Source: CAZMGG01 sp964565715 (GTDB lineage Bacteria > Planctomycetota > UBA1135 > UBA2386). From it: a stretch of DNA of 64,000 nt. Of this stretch, positions 17,663 to 27,134 are shown one piece after another. Location: positions 1-64,000 of the forward strand of contig CAZMGG010000010.1 in assembly GCA_964565715.1 (NCBI GenBank). Reading direction: 5' to 3'. Each line of letters starts with the position of its first letter. Position 1 is the stretch's first letter. The position numbers were made by a program, and so were the translations under genes. The notes beneath the pieces were generated by a model. It made no database searches. It was not told the origin of the DNA and was given only the letters and a program-made list of their open reading frames with translations.

Positions 17663-19288
17663 CTAGCGCAGCTTCTCGAACTCGTCGCCGGGGGTCCAGG
17701 TCGGCGCCTCGGCGGCGCTGGCCACCCGCAGCAGGCACTCCAGGATCAGCCGGGTGTCCTCGACGGCGCCGTGCAGGTTCCACCATGCCGCGATCTCGTC
17801 GGTGGGCTGGTGATAGTGGACGGCGGTGTAGCTGCTCTTCATCCGCCGCCGGTCCTCGGGCCGGTCGAGGAAGTCGGAGCCCGCCTTGAAGTAGGCCGAC
17901 GGCACGCCGATCCGCGCGAAGTTGAAGTGATCGCTGCGGTAGAACAGGCCGAGGTCCGGGTTGCTGTCGGCGGTGACCCTGCGGCCGCGGCCGCGGGCGG
18001 CGGCCTCCACCACCTGCAGCAGGCTGTTCTTGCCGTGGCCGATCAGCTCGACGTCCTCGGTCGGACCCCAGATGTTGACGCCGTCGATGTTGAAGTTGGC
18101 GACGATGGCGCGCTTGGGGAACGTCGGGTTGCGCGAGTAGTGCTCGGAGCCGAGCAGGCCCGACTCCTCGGCGGTGACCGCGGCGAACAGCAGCGTGCGG
18201 CGGGGCCGCGCCGGCAGGGCGCCGCAGGCCCGCGCCACCGCCAGCATCGCGGCGGTGCCCGAGGCGTTGTCGAGGGCGCCGTTGTAGATGTCGTCCTCGC
18301 CGCGCGGCTTGCCGCGGCCGAGGTGGTCGAAGTGGGCGGTGATCACCACCACCTGTTCCTTCAGGTCCGGATCGGCGCCGGTGAGCTTGCCGAGCACGTT
18401 GGCCGACTGCAGCTCGCGCACGGTGTTCTGCGTGCCCAGCGACACCTTCACGCCGAGCGGCACCGGCGCGAACTCGCGGGTCTCGGCCGTCGCCCGCAGG
18501 GCGTCGAGATCGTGGCCACCGAGCGCGCACAGCTTGCGGGCGGCGTCCTCGCTGCACCACGACCGGATCGCCAGGGTCGGCTCCGCCGGGTCGAACGGCA
18601 GCCAGAACTGCTCGCGGCCGTGGCCGGCCTGGATCACGTGGAACGGATAGCCGGCGCTGGGCGAGGTGTGGATGACGATGGCGCCGACGGCGCCGCGGCG
18701 GGCGGCCTCCTCGTACTTGTAGGACCAGCGGCCGTAGTAGAGCCGGGTCTTGCCGGCGAACAGCTCCGGGTCGTCCGCCGGATCGTTGTTCATCACCAGC
18801 AGCACCTTGCCCTTCAGGTCCTGGCCCTTGAAGTCGTCCCAGCGCTGCTCCGGCGCGTCGATGCCGTAGCCGACGAACACCAGCTCGGCGTCGGTCCACG
18901 CCGTCGCCGCGTCGGGCCGCGCCGCGAACGCGGTGTAGTCGTCGGGCGCGGTGAACGCGGCCTCGCCGCCCTGGCCGCTCGCGCGCAGCGGCGTCGTCAC
19001 CTCGGCGGTGATGCCGAGGATCGGCACCGCCTGCTCCCAGGAGCCGTCGGGGCCGGCGGGCTCGAGGCCGGCCAGCTGCATCTGGGTCTGGATGTAGCGC
19101 CGCGCCAGCAGGTCGCCGCGGGTGCCGACACCGCGCCCTTCCAGCAGGTCGTCCGACAGGAAGCGGATGCCCGCCTCCAGGGCGTCCTTGCTGATCAGGT
19201 GCTCGACGGTGGCGGCGGGGTTCTGGGCCGCGAGCAGGCCGGTGCCGGCCAGGATCACGGACGGGAGCAGGGTGCGGGTCGGGGCCAT
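17663..19288 (-). CDS. Secreted M28-family zinc aminopeptidase with PA-like insert
   Basis: The protein has 541 residues and starts with a signal peptide (LLPSVILAGTGLLAAQ). The first half contains a PA-like region (ELVFVGYGIDAPEQRW, then GKVLLVMNNDPADDPELF). The metallopeptidase half has the M28 metal ligands in order: AHFDHLG (H319, D321), YNGALDNASGTAAML (bridging Asp), AAVTAEESGLLGS (catalytic and ligand Glu), ANFNIDGVN and VHYHQPTDE (His). All ligands look intact. M28 enzymes of this layout are co-catalytic di-zinc aminopeptidases, usually exported. The gene stands alone: the operator-controlled operon is downstream on the same strand and pepE lies 50 bases upstream. Confidence 0.94.
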   Translation of the reverse strand: MAPTRTLLPSVILAGTGLLAAQNPAATVEHLISKDALEAGIRFLSDDLLEGRGVGTRGDLLARRYIQTQMQLAGLEPAGPDGSWEQAVPILGITAEVTTPLRASGQGGEAAFTAPDDYTAFAARPDAATAWTDAELVFVGYGIDAPEQRWDDFKGQDLKGKVLLVMNNDPADDPELFAGKTRLYYGRWSYKYEEAARRGAVGAIVIHTSPSAGYPFHVIQAGHGREQFWLPFDPAEPTLAIRSWCSEDAARKLCALGGHDLDALRATAETREFAPVPLGVKVSLGTQNTVRELQSANVLGKLTGADPDLKEQVVVITAHFDHLGRGKPRGEDDIYNGALDNASGTAAMLAVARACGALPARPRRTLLFAAVTAEESGLLGSEHYSRNPTFPKRAIVANFNIDGVNIWGPTEDVELIGHGKNSLLQVVEAAARGRGRRVTADSNPDLGLFYRSDHFNFARIGVPSAYFKAGSDFLDRPEDRRRMKSSYTAVHYHQPTDEIAAWWNLHGAVEDTRLILECLLRVASAAEAPTWTPGDEFEKLR

Positions 19289-19338
19289 GGCGGGCCACGA
19301 ATACGGGGCGCGGCCGCCGCTGGCGAGCGTTCCCGGCC

Positions 19339-20043
19339 TCAGATCCGCAGCAGCGGCGTCAGGTCGGCGCCGGTGGCGAGTTCCTGCGGCTGCTCGCCGC
19401 GCTTGAACAGCCGCGCGCCGGTGGTTCCCTCCAGGCGGGCCTTGTCGCGCTGCACGGTGACCCAGGCGCCCTCCCGCAGCCCCAGCACCGGCGTCGGATC
19501 CTCCTCGTGGAACTGGCGGATCCGTTCCTCACGGGTCTCGCCCATGTGCCGGCTGCCCGGGTCCGGGTCCAGGTAGTGCGGGTTGATCTGGAACGGCACC
19601 AGCCCCATGGCGGTGAACGTCGCCGGCTGCACGATCGGCATGTCGTTGGTCGTGCGGATCGAGCGCGTGGCGACGTTGGTGCCCGCCGAACTGCCGATGT
19701 AGCGCATCCCGCCCATGGCGCGGGCGGCGATCGCCGCGGCCGCGCCGGTCCGCTGCAGATGGTCGAGCAGGCGGAAGGTGTTGCCGCCGCCGACGAACAC
19801 CGCCTCGGCGTCGCCGATCGCCGCCAGCGGGTGCCCCTGGCGGTGGATCGAGCGCAGTTCGATGCCGAGGTCGCTGAATGCCGGCCGCACCTTTTTCTCG
19901 TAGGCATCGTGGTCCTGCAGCGCCCACGGCACGAACAGCACGCCGTCGACGCCCTGCAGGAAGCGGGCGAGCTCCTCCTTGACGTGCTCGAAGAAGCCCT
20001 GCCCGTGCATGGTGGAGTTCGAGATGAGGAGGAGGCTGCGCAT
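19339..20043 (-). CDS. pepE: Peptidase E (alpha-aspartyl dipeptidase), family S51
   Basis: The protein has 234 residues, close to the E. coli enzyme. The ATG at 20043 gives the canonical start MRSLLLISNST; longer frames add unrelated low-complexity sequence. The family landmarks are VFVGGGNTFRLL, the nucleophile elbow YIGSSAGTNVA (Ser119), MPIVQP and FQINPHYLD with the catalytic-region histidine. The enzyme hydrolyses dipeptides with N-terminal aspartate in the cytoplasm. A TACCAT box sits six bases upstream of the start, suggesting a leaderless or nearly leaderless transcript. Confidence 0.95.
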   Translation of the reverse strand: MRSLLLISNSTMHGQGFFEHVKEELARFLQGVDGVLFVPWALQDHDAYEKKVRPAFSDLGIELRSIHRQGHPLAAIGDAEAVFVGGGNTFRLLDHLQRTGAAAAIAARAMGGMRYIGSSAGTNVATRSIRTTNDMPIVQPATFTAMGLVPFQINPHYLDPDPGSRHMGETREERIRQFHEEDPTPVLGLREGAWVTVQRDKARLEGTTGARLFKRGEQPQELATGADLTPLLRI

Positions 20044-20049
20044 GCCGGG

Positions 20050-20055
20050 ATGGTA
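20050..20055 (-). promoter_or_regulatory. TACCAT box close to pepE start
   Basis: TACCAT on the minus strand ends six bases before the pepE ATG at 20043. It belongs to the recurring set of short-distance TAnnnT boxes. Confidence 0.4.
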
Positions 20056-20134
20056 TTCCCCGGTTGCGACCGATGGCATGGGCGGCGGCCGGGCGGCCAC
20101 GGCCGGGGCGGCCCTGGGGTTCGAAGAGGCCGCC

Positions 20135-21355
20135 ATGCGCCGACGTCGATGGCTGTCCCGGGTGTTGCCGGCGGGCGCTGCCCTGGCGGCGTTGCTGCTG
20201 CTCGGCGTGGTGCAGACCGGCGCCCGGGCCGACGCCAGCTGGCAGGAGCTGCGGCACTGGGTGGCCGCCGAGCAGGCGGCCTACGCGGCCCGATCCTGGC
20301 AGCGGCCGGTGCTGTGGGGCGAGGGCGCCGGCGGCGACGCGTTCGCCGCCTACGCCGAGGCCCTGGCCGTGGCCGCGGCGCAACGCCGCGACCAGAAGGA
20401 CCTGATCCCGCTGCTGCACACCCCGGCCAAGGTCACCGCCGAGCGGCGGGCGGAGCTGCTGGCGGCGTGGGCGCCGGCGGTGGCGGCGCTGCAGCGCGGC
20501 GCCCGCTGCGCCGCGGCCCGGCCGCCGGCGGACCCGCGCGACGGCTTCGCGGCGCACACCCAGAACCTGCTGGACGCGCGCTGGGTGGTGAACGTCGCCA
20601 TGCTGCAGGCCCGCGACCGCCTGGCTGTGGGCGACGGCCACGGCGCCGTGACCCTGATGCTGGACGCGGCCACGTTCGGCGCCGACCACCTGCGCTCGCC
20701 GCTGCTGATCGACCAGATGATCGGCGTGGCGATGGTGGCGATCGCGACCACGGAGGTGTGGACCGACGAACGGCTGCGGGCGCTCGGGCCCCAGGACCTG
20801 CGGCTGCTCGGCGAGGGGCTGCAGCGCCTGGACGCGCAGCTGCCGGTGATCCTGCCCTACGACGGCGAACTCCTGTTCCTCGGCTCGCACTTCGCGCGTT
20901 GGATCGACTCGGGCAGCCCGGCGAGCCTCGACGGCTGGGCCCTGCCGTCGGCCTGGCGCTACGGCTTCTCCACGCGGTGGATGCTGGCGGATGCGTTCCT
21001 CGTGCAGCGCGGCATGGCCCGGGCGATCCGTGACGCCGATGCCGGCTGGATCGGCCGGCGCGCGCTGTGGGCGGAACTCGCCGCGCGGGCGGCGTCGTCG
21101 TCGAATCCGGTCGTGCAGCAGACCATGCCCAACCTGGAGGCCGCCGAACGCAACCTGCGCGAGGTGGTGACGCAGGTGCGGCTGCTGCGGCTGGCGGTGG
21201 CGTTCCAGCGCGGCGAGGCGCTGCCGGAGCTGGCGGACCCGTTGGGCGAGGGGCCGCTGACGGCGCAGCGGAGCGCCGACGACGCCGAGGTCGTGCTGCA
21301 GAGCCAGGGCCGGCGGCCACGCGGGCCGCTCGAGCGGCGCGCCCGCCGCGGCTGA
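20135..21355 (+). CDS. Exported or membrane-anchored protein of unknown function
   Basis: The protein has 406 residues from the ATG at 20135. It begins with basic residues and a hydrophobic segment (VLPAGAALAALLLLGVVQTG), either a signal peptide or a membrane anchor. The remainder is helix-rich with many alanines and leucines and no recognised domain. One feature is a repeated-looking pattern of short helices around DRLAVGDGHGAVTLMLDAA. Proteins of this size and composition, with an N-terminal anchor and alpha-solenoid body, are common and uncharacterised in planctomycetes. It starts 91 bases from the divergent pepE. No function is proposed. Confidence 0.75.
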   Translation: MRRRRWLSRVLPAGAALAALLLLGVVQTGARADASWQELRHWVAAEQAAYAARSWQRPVLWGEGAGGDAFAAYAEALAVAAAQRRDQKDLIPLLHTPAKVTAERRAELLAAWAPAVAALQRGARCAAARPPADPRDGFAAHTQNLLDARWVVNVAMLQARDRLAVGDGHGAVTLMLDAATFGADHLRSPLLIDQMIGVAMVAIATTEVWTDERLRALGPQDLRLLGEGLQRLDAQLPVILPYDGELLFLGSHFARWIDSGSPASLDGWALPSAWRYGFSTRWMLADAFLVQRGMARAIRDADAGWIGRRALWAELAARAASSSNPVVQQTMPNLEAAERNLREVVTQVRLLRLAVAFQRGEALPELADPLGEGPLTAQRSADDAEVVLQSQGRRPRGPLERRARRG

Positions 21356-21399
21356 TGGAACCAGCCGAACGGCGGGGAGATCCGCCGTGCCTTCGTGGC

Positions 21400-21405
21400 T
21401 AGGAT
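21400..21405 (+). promoter_or_regulatory. TAGGAT box close to start codon
   Basis: TAGGAT lies nine bases before the ATG at 21415 in the 59-base gap before the hybrid kinase. It belongs to the recurring set of short-distance TAnnnT boxes. Confidence 0.4.
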
Positions 21406-21414
21406 CAGCCGCCC

Positions 21415-24400
21415 ATGTGGCGATGGCGTTGGAACGGTTCGCGCGCGCTGGCCGTTGCGGCGGGCCTGCTGGCCTGGATGGGCGTCGCCCCAGCGCAGGA
21501 GCCGGTGGTCGCCTTCCGACCGTTCCAGCCTGCGCCCGACTGGCTCGGGCGACGGGTGGCGGCCCTCGCTCAGGGACCCTCTGGCTTCCTGTGGATCGCC
21601 AGCGGCACCGAGGTGTGGCGCTTCGACGGCCGCGAGGCGATCGCCTTCGAAGTGCCGCCGCGGGGGCCCCGTCTCCGCATGCTGCCGCAGGTGCGGTGCC
21701 TGACGGAAGCACCCGACGGCACGCTCTGGGTGGGCACGCGCCACGGCGTGTTGCGGCTTTCGCCGGGGGCGTCCGCCCTTCGCTACGTGACTGAAGCCGA
21801 CGACGAGCATCCTCTCGGCGAGCCCGTGCTCGGGCTGGCGATCGACGCAACCGGGAAGGTGTGGGTGCAGATCCCCGACCGCCTGCTGCGTTGGGACCCC
21901 GCCAGGGACGAGGTGCGGGTGATGCTGCAGAAGGGTGGGCGCGTGGAGAGCGTCTGGGCGTCGGCCCTCGCCCAGGGGCCGGCGGGTCGGATCTGGATCG
22001 CCAGTTCGAAGGGCGAGGTACTCCGCTGGGACGAGATGGGCGACGAATGGCAGGCCGTTGTCCTGCCGATCGCAGGGGACACACCGCCGAGGGCCCCGGT
22101 GGCGGCGTTGTCGCCCTGGTCCGCCGAGGGGGCTCTGGTGGCCGTGCGGGGCCGGGTGTTCGAGGTGCGTTTCGACGGTTCGCAGGGGCCGGGGGTGATC
22201 GAGGTGCCCTGGCAAGCCGCCGGCGGCTCCGGCATGCCCCGGGCGCTCGGCCGCGACGGCAGAGGCCGGATCTGGATCGGCACCGATCAGGGCTTGCACC
22301 GCGTCGATCAGGGGCGTGTCGCCAGCTACCGGGGCGGCGCCGGTGTGGGGGAACTGGTCGGCGCGTCGGTCGACCGCTTGCTGCTGGATCGCCACGGGCT
22401 TCTCTGGGTGGCGACCGAGGGCGGGCTGTGTTCCTGCGAGCCGGATCCGCCGGTGGAGGCCTGGGCCATCGCCGAACGTCACGCCGACGACGCCGCGCTG
22501 TGCGTCCTGGGGGATGGCCCTTCGACGATCGTCGGCAGCCGTTCGCGGCAGGTGCTGCGGCGTGATGCCGACGGTGCGCTCCGCCGGCAGCCGTTGCCAG
22601 AGGCGGCGGAGAAGGGCGTCCGGGCGGTGCCCGTCGGCTTCGCGCGCGACCGGCTGGGCGTGGCCTGGGTGGCCTCTCGCGGCGGCATGTTGTGCCCGCT
22701 CGGGCCCGACGGCAGCCTGGGCGAGCCGTTGCGGCACGATCCGGCGGACCCCGCCAGCTTCTCGTCGTGTGGCTTCCTGGCGTTGCACGCCGGCGCCGAC
22801 GGCTTCCTGTACGTGGGCACCGAACAGGGCATCGACCAGTTCGACCCGGTGACCCGTCGCGTGCGCCGGCTGCCGCTGCCGCCGGCGTCGAGCGGCCGGC
22901 GGCGAGCCTCGGTGGCCTTCCACGGCATCGCCGATTGCCGCTCGGGCGGGCTCTGGGTGTTGCGCGTGCACGGCGGCCTGACGCACCTGGATCCGCAGAC
23001 CGGCCAGGTCCGGGAGCTGCGCCTGCATTCTCCCGACGGCCTCGCCATCCCCGAGGGTCACGCCTGCCTGTTGGACCGGGGCGACGGCACATTGTTGCTC
23101 GGCGGATCGCAGGGGCTGTGGCTGGCGGTCACGGCCACCGGCGCACTACGTCGCGCCAGCGCCGATCCGCGGCTTCGCGATGATGCGGTGCTGGCGCTGC
23201 GGCAGACGCCGGACGGTTCGATCTGGGCGGCCGCGCCGCGGCGGGGCCTGCTCGGGCTCGACGCCGATCTGCGGGTGACCGGCCGCCACACCGTGGCCGA
23301 CGGTCTGCCCGACGACCGCTTCATCATCGGCAGCCTGGCCGACGGGCCCGATGGCACGCTGCTGGCGGCCTGCGGTCGCTTCGTGCTGCGGATCGATCCG
23401 CGCCGGCTCGCGGTGCCGCGGCCGGGGCCGCCGGTCGTGCTGACCGCGTTCGCCGTGTTCGAGCGGCCGCAGCCGATGCCGGCTGTTTGCCATGAGTTCG
23501 AGGTCGGCGGCGACAGCAACTTCTTCAGCTTCCGCTTCGCCGGGCTGGATTTCCTGCGGCCGGAGAACCACCGCTACCAGTACCGCCTGCGGGGTTTCGA
23601 TCCCAACTGGGTGGATGGCGGGGCGGTGCCGGTGGCGCGCTACACCAACGTGCCGCCGGGTTCCTACACCTTCGAGGTCCGCTCGGCCCATGCGGAGGGT
23701 CCCTGGTCGGCGCCGCAGCTCGGCATCGCGCTCGCGGTGACGCCGGCGGTGTGGCAGACGGCGTGGTTCCGTTCGGCCATCGCGGCGCTGGCGGTCGGGC
23801 TGCTGCTGCTGTACCTGTCGTATGCCCTGCGTCTCCGTTCGCGCAACCGGCAGCTGGTGGCGGCGGCGACTCGGCGCGAACAGGCCGAACGCGAACTGGC
23901 GGTGAGCCAGGAGCGTTTGCTGGCCGCCGGGCGCTCCGAGCTGGCCGGCCGCCTGGCCGGCGGTCTCGCCCACGACCTCAACAACTTCCTCACCGCCATC
24001 CTCGGCCAGATCGACCTGGCCCGGCTGCGGACCATGCGGCTGCCGGGGGCCGAGGATGCCCTGGGCGAACTGGCGGCCACCAGCGCGATGGTGCAGCGGG
24101 GCACCGGCCTGACGCGCCGGCTCCTGGCGTTCGCCCAGAGCCGCGAGGCGCCGCGGGAACGGATCCTGCCCGGCGACGCGCTGCGCGAACTGCAGCCCAT
24201 GCTGCAGTCGGTGCTCGGCGCGGGCGTCGACCTGCGGCTGCGGATCGAGGATGGGGTGCCGGCCATCGAGGCCGAACCGGGTCACCTGGACCAGATCGTC
24301 CTCAACCTGGCCATCAACGCCCAGGACGCGATGCCGCAGGGCGGTGCGTTCGAGGTCGAACTGCGGCGGGGCGACGACGACGCCCGACCGGTGGAACTGG

Positions 24401-25041
24401 TGGTGCAGGACACCGGCTGCGGCATGCCGGCGGACGTCGTGGCGCGGGTGTTCGAGCCGTTCTTCACCACCAAGCCGGTGGGCAAGGGCACCGGGCTCGG
24501 CCTCACCATCGTCCAGGGCGTGGTGGAGCAGCTTCGCGGTGAGATCGCGGTGGCCAGCGAGCCGGGCCGCGGCACGACGTTCCGCATCCGGCTGCCGGCG
24601 GCGGCGACCGGTGTCGCGCTGCCGCGCCAGGGGACCGAGGTCGCGCCACCGCCGGAGGCGACGCCGGTGCCCGCCACGATCCTGGTGTGCGACGACGACG
24701 AGGCCGTGCGGCGGATCATGGCGGTGGCGCTGGGCGAGGCGGGCTTCCACGTGATCGCCGCCGCCGACGGCGAGGCCGCGCTCGAACAGGCCGGCGCGGC
24801 CGGCCCCATCGCCCTGCTGGTCACCGACCTGGTGATGCCGGGGATGAACGGCGTCGAGCTGGCGCAGCGGCTGTGGGGTCGGCAGGCGCTGCTGCGCACC
24901 CTGTTCGTGTCGGGCTACGCCGCCGAGACCCTGCGCAACGCCGACCTGCCGCCCGGCAGGGTCGAGCTGCTGCACAAGCCCTTCCTGCCCCGCGAACTGG
25001 TGCAGCGGGTGACCGAGCTGCTGGCGGCCCACGCCGGCTGA
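21415..25041 (+). CDS. Hybrid sensor histidine kinase with periplasmic beta-propeller sensor
   Basis: The protein has 1208 residues. After a signal sequence (1-29) comes a two-component-regulator propeller with repeats such as GTLWVGTRHG, GRIWIASS, GRIWIGTDQG and GLLWVATEGG (to about residue 690). A Y_Y_Y domain follows near residues 700-770 (YQYRLRGFDPNWVDGG). One membrane helix lies at about 787-805, then a coiled coil. The kinase core has GLAHDLNNFLTA with phosphoacceptor His853, NLAINAQDAM, DTGCGMP and GKGTGLGLT. The C-terminal receiver domain has DLVMPGMNG with Asp1138 and Lys1188. The layout matches one-chain polysaccharide sensors of Bacteroidetes but lacks their AraC output domain. 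It must therefore pass phosphate to another protein, none of which is adjacent. The propeller probably senses a periplasmic ligand. Confidence 0.94.
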   Translation: MWRWRWNGSRALAVAAGLLAWMGVAPAQEPVVAFRPFQPAPDWLGRRVAALAQGPSGFLWIASGTEVWRFDGREAIAFEVPPRGPRLRMLPQVRCLTEAPDGTLWVGTRHGVLRLSPGASALRYVTEADDEHPLGEPVLGLAIDATGKVWVQIPDRLLRWDPARDEVRVMLQKGGRVESVWASALAQGPAGRIWIASSKGEVLRWDEMGDEWQAVVLPIAGDTPPRAPVAALSPWSAEGALVAVRGRVFEVRFDGSQGPGVIEVPWQAAGGSGMPRALGRDGRGRIWIGTDQGLHRVDQGRVASYRGGAGVGELVGASVDRLLLDRHGLLWVATEGGLCSCEPDPPVEAWAIAERHADDAALCVLGDGPSTIVGSRSRQVLRRDADGALRRQPLPEAAEKGVRAVPVGFARDRLGVAWVASRGGMLCPLGPDGSLGEPLRHDPADPASFSSCGFLALHAGADGFLYVGTEQGIDQFDPVTRRVRRLPLPPASSGRRRASVAFHGIADCRSGGLWVLRVHGGLTHLDPQTGQVRELRLHSPDGLAIPEGHACLLDRGDGTLLLGGSQGLWLAVTATGALRRASADPRLRDDAVLALRQTPDGSIWAAAPRRGLLGLDADLRVTGRHTVADGLPDDRFIIGSLADGPDGTLLAACGRFVLRIDPRRLAVPRPGPPVVLTAFAVFERPQPMPAVCHEFEVGGDSNFFSFRFAGLDFLRPENHRYQYRLRGFDPNWVDGGAVPVARYTNVPPGSYTFEVRSAHAEGPWSAPQLGIALAVTPAVWQTAWFRSAIAALAVGLLLLYLSYALRLRSRNRQLVAAATRREQAERELAVSQERLLAAGRSELAGRLAGGLAHDLNNFLTAILGQIDLARLRTMRLPGAEDALGELAATSAMVQRGTGLTRRLLAFAQSREAPRERILPGDALRELQPMLQSVLGAGVDLRLRIEDGVPAIEAEPGHLDQIVLNLAINAQDAMPQGGAFEVELRRGDDDARPVELVVQDTGCGMPADVVARVFEPFFTTKPVGKGTGLGLTIVQGVVEQLRGEIAVASEPGRGTTFRIRLPAAATGVALPRQGTEVAPPPEATPVPATILVCDDDEAVRRIMAVALGEAGFHVIAAADGEAALEQAGAAGPIALLVTDLVMPGMNGVELAQRLWGRQALLRTLFVSGYAAETLRNADLPPGRVELLHKPFLPRELVQRVTELLAAHAG

Positions 25042-25052
25042 GGCGGGCGCCG

Positions 25053-27083
25053 TCAGCCGTTGCCGAGCTGGGCGGCCAGTTCGGCCTGGCCCTGCTCGGC
25101 CAGCTCGCGGGCCACGCGCCGCAGCAGCGCGTCGGGCTTGCGGCCCAGACCGTCGCTCTCGCCCATGCTGGCCGGGCGCAGCTCACGGGCCCGGCGCAGG
25201 TCCTGCACCGCACCGGCGGCGTCGCGCTCCTGGTGCCGCAGCAGCGCGCGGCCGGCCAGGGCCAGCACCGCGAAGTGCCGGGCCGAGTCGGCGTAGGCCT
25301 CGTGGCCGGCGGCGGCCTCGAACTGCGTCACGCAGGCGTCGTAGGCCGCCCGCGCCTCGCCCGGCCGGCGGTCGCGCACGTGCTGCTCGGCGGCGACGAT
25401 CGCGGCGTAGCCGGCGAACCATTGGGCGGTGGCCTTGTCGTCGCAGGCCGCGACGATGGCCATGTAGCGGGGCAGCAGGGCGTCGGCGCCGAGGTCGGCG
25501 ACCACCCGGTTGCGGAACCGCTCGTGCACGGCCGCCGAGGCCGGATGCGCCTGCACCGCCGCGTTCAGCACGGCCAGGGCCTCGCGGCGTGCCTGCGCCC
25601 ACTCCAGCATGCCGGCGTGCCGCAGCCGATCGGCCTCGGTGGCGAGCGGCGAGCCGCACAGCGCCGCGTTCGCCGCCACCGCCGCCATGGTGGGGCCGGT
25701 CACGTCGGCGTCGGCCTCCTTCTCGATGGCCGCGGTGACCAGCGCGGCGTTGGCCTGCGCCTCGGCGCGTAGCGCCCGGGCCAGCAACGCCCCGTCGATC
25801 CGCGCCGCCGGGCCCAGCGCCGCCAGGGCGGCGTGCATCTGCAGGGCCAGGGCGGCGGTCGCCGCCGCGTCACCCTGCTGCCAGCGGGCGCAGGTCTGCA
25901 CCGCCGCCAGGGCCGGCGCCAGGCCCGCGTCGGCGTCGGCCTCGGCCTTCGCCGCGGCGCGGGCGCTGTCCTCGAAGGTCATCGCCGCGTACTTGTCGTT
26001 GGCTTCGGCGAGGAAGTCGGCCAGCGCCAGGGTGGCCTGGGCCAGGGCCAGCCACGCCCGCGGCGACGGCGCCGCCTTGGCATTCTTCTCGGCGGCCTCC
26101 ACCGCCGCCTCCAGTTCCTCGCGGGACAGGGGCGTCGCCGGGGCGGCGGATTCCCGCAGGACCGCGGGATCCGGGTTGTGGGTGCCCTCGGCGATGCCCC
26201 GCCGCGCCGCCAGCAGCCGGCCGTGCAGGGCCGCGGTCGGCGGATGCTCTTGGCCGACCCGTTCGAGGGCCGCCACCAGCAGCTCCTGCAGCGCCGGCTC
26301 GTCGGCGCGCGGCAGCGCGTCGAGCAGGTCGAACGCCGCGTCCGGCGTGGCGGTGGCGCAGAGCGCCTGCACCGCCGCGTCGAACAGGGGACCCGCCGGA
26401 CCGCGCAGCGGCATGCGCAGCAGATCGAACGGTGCCTGCCCGCCCTGGGCCACCTGCAGCAGGGCCAGCCGGCCAGCCTCGTCCGCCTGCCGGTAGCGTT
26501 CCTCCACGACGCGCCGCGCCGCCGCCCGCCGCAGTCGCAGCAGGGCCTCGGTGGCCGCCGGCAGCGCCGGCGCCGCAGCGCCCGCGTGCTGCTTCACGCT
26601 GGCGATCGCCGGCTGCATCGAGTTCTCCATGATGTGATCGCACAGCTTCTCGCCGGCCGGGCTCACGCACAGGTGCCGCGGCGCGTTGCGGCGGCCGCCG
26701 AAGAACTTCTCGAACAGCAGCGGCTCGACGGCGATGTGTTCGCCGCAGGTGACGCCGGGGAAGCGCGGGCACTCGATGCGGTTGCCCTGCCAGTCCAGGT
26801 CGAAGGCGTTGTGCCGATCCGGCGACGCGATCAGGCAGACGTAGCCCTGGGTGGCGGCGACGAAGGCCGGCTCGCGGTAGGTCTCGGTGGCGAAGCGCTC
26901 GCAGAACACCTCGCCGTCCATGTTCACGCACAGCAGCAGCGGCTGGTTGGTCACCTTCTGGATCGCCAGCGCATCGGCGAGCGTCCGCTGCCATTCGATC
27001 GCCGGCGGGGGCGTCGCCGGTGCCGCGGCCGGCGGATCCTGGGGCAGCAGGGCGAGCAGGAGGGCGAGGGTGGGCGCGGTCAT
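25053..27083 (-). CDS. Exported thioredoxin-like/TPR-rich protein of unknown function
   Basis: The protein has 676 residues from the ATG at 27083. The in-frame ATG at 27095 overlaps the TAGGAT box and was rejected. A short hydrophobic N-terminus is followed by a thioredoxin-fold region: LADALAIQKVTNQPLLLCVNMDGEVFCERF resembles the DUF255-like or thioredoxin-family segment where the CxxC is replaced by a single cysteine. The remaining about 500 residues are alanine-rich helices in a TPR-like pattern, including AARAAYDACVTQFEAAAGHE-like segments near the C-terminus. No redox pair is evident, so enzymatic redox activity is doubtful. It is convergent with the hybrid kinase with an 11-base gap. 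Confidence 0.75.
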   Translation of the reverse strand: MTAPTLALLLALLPQDPPAAAPATPPPAIEWQRTLADALAIQKVTNQPLLLCVNMDGEVFCERFATETYREPAFVAATQGYVCLIASPDRHNAFDLDWQGNRIECPRFPGVTCGEHIAVEPLLFEKFFGGRRNAPRHLCVSPAGEKLCDHIMENSMQPAIASVKQHAGAAAPALPAATEALLRLRRAAARRVVEERYRQADEAGRLALLQVAQGGQAPFDLLRMPLRGPAGPLFDAAVQALCATATPDAAFDLLDALPRADEPALQELLVAALERVGQEHPPTAALHGRLLAARRGIAEGTHNPDPAVLRESAAPATPLSREELEAAVEAAEKNAKAAPSPRAWLALAQATLALADFLAEANDKYAAMTFEDSARAAAKAEADADAGLAPALAAVQTCARWQQGDAAATAALALQMHAALAALGPAARIDGALLARALRAEAQANAALVTAAIEKEADADVTGPTMAAVAANAALCGSPLATEADRLRHAGMLEWAQARREALAVLNAAVQAHPASAAVHERFRNRVVADLGADALLPRYMAIVAACDDKATAQWFAGYAAIVAAEQHVRDRRPGEARAAYDACVTQFEAAAGHEAYADSARHFAVLALAGRALLRHQERDAAGAVQDLRRARELRPASMGESDGLGRKPDALLRRVARELAEQGQAELAAQLGNG

Positions 27084-27093
27084 GGGGCGCGCC

Positions 27094-27099
27094 ATCCTA
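27094..27099 (-). promoter_or_regulatory. TAGGAT box close to start codon
   Basis: TAGGAT on the minus strand ends ten bases before the ATG at 27083. It supports that start over the upstream ATG at 27095, which overlaps the box. Confidence 0.4.
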
Positions 27100-27134
27100 A
27101 GCGACCGCCGGGGGCGGAAGGCCAGGGCGAGTCG

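Noticed and set aside
19529..23092. A minus-strand open frame of nearly 1200 codons across the pepE, unknown-protein and hybrid-kinase regions
   Set aside because: It is arginine- and proline-rich shadow sequence opposite genes with recognisable domains.
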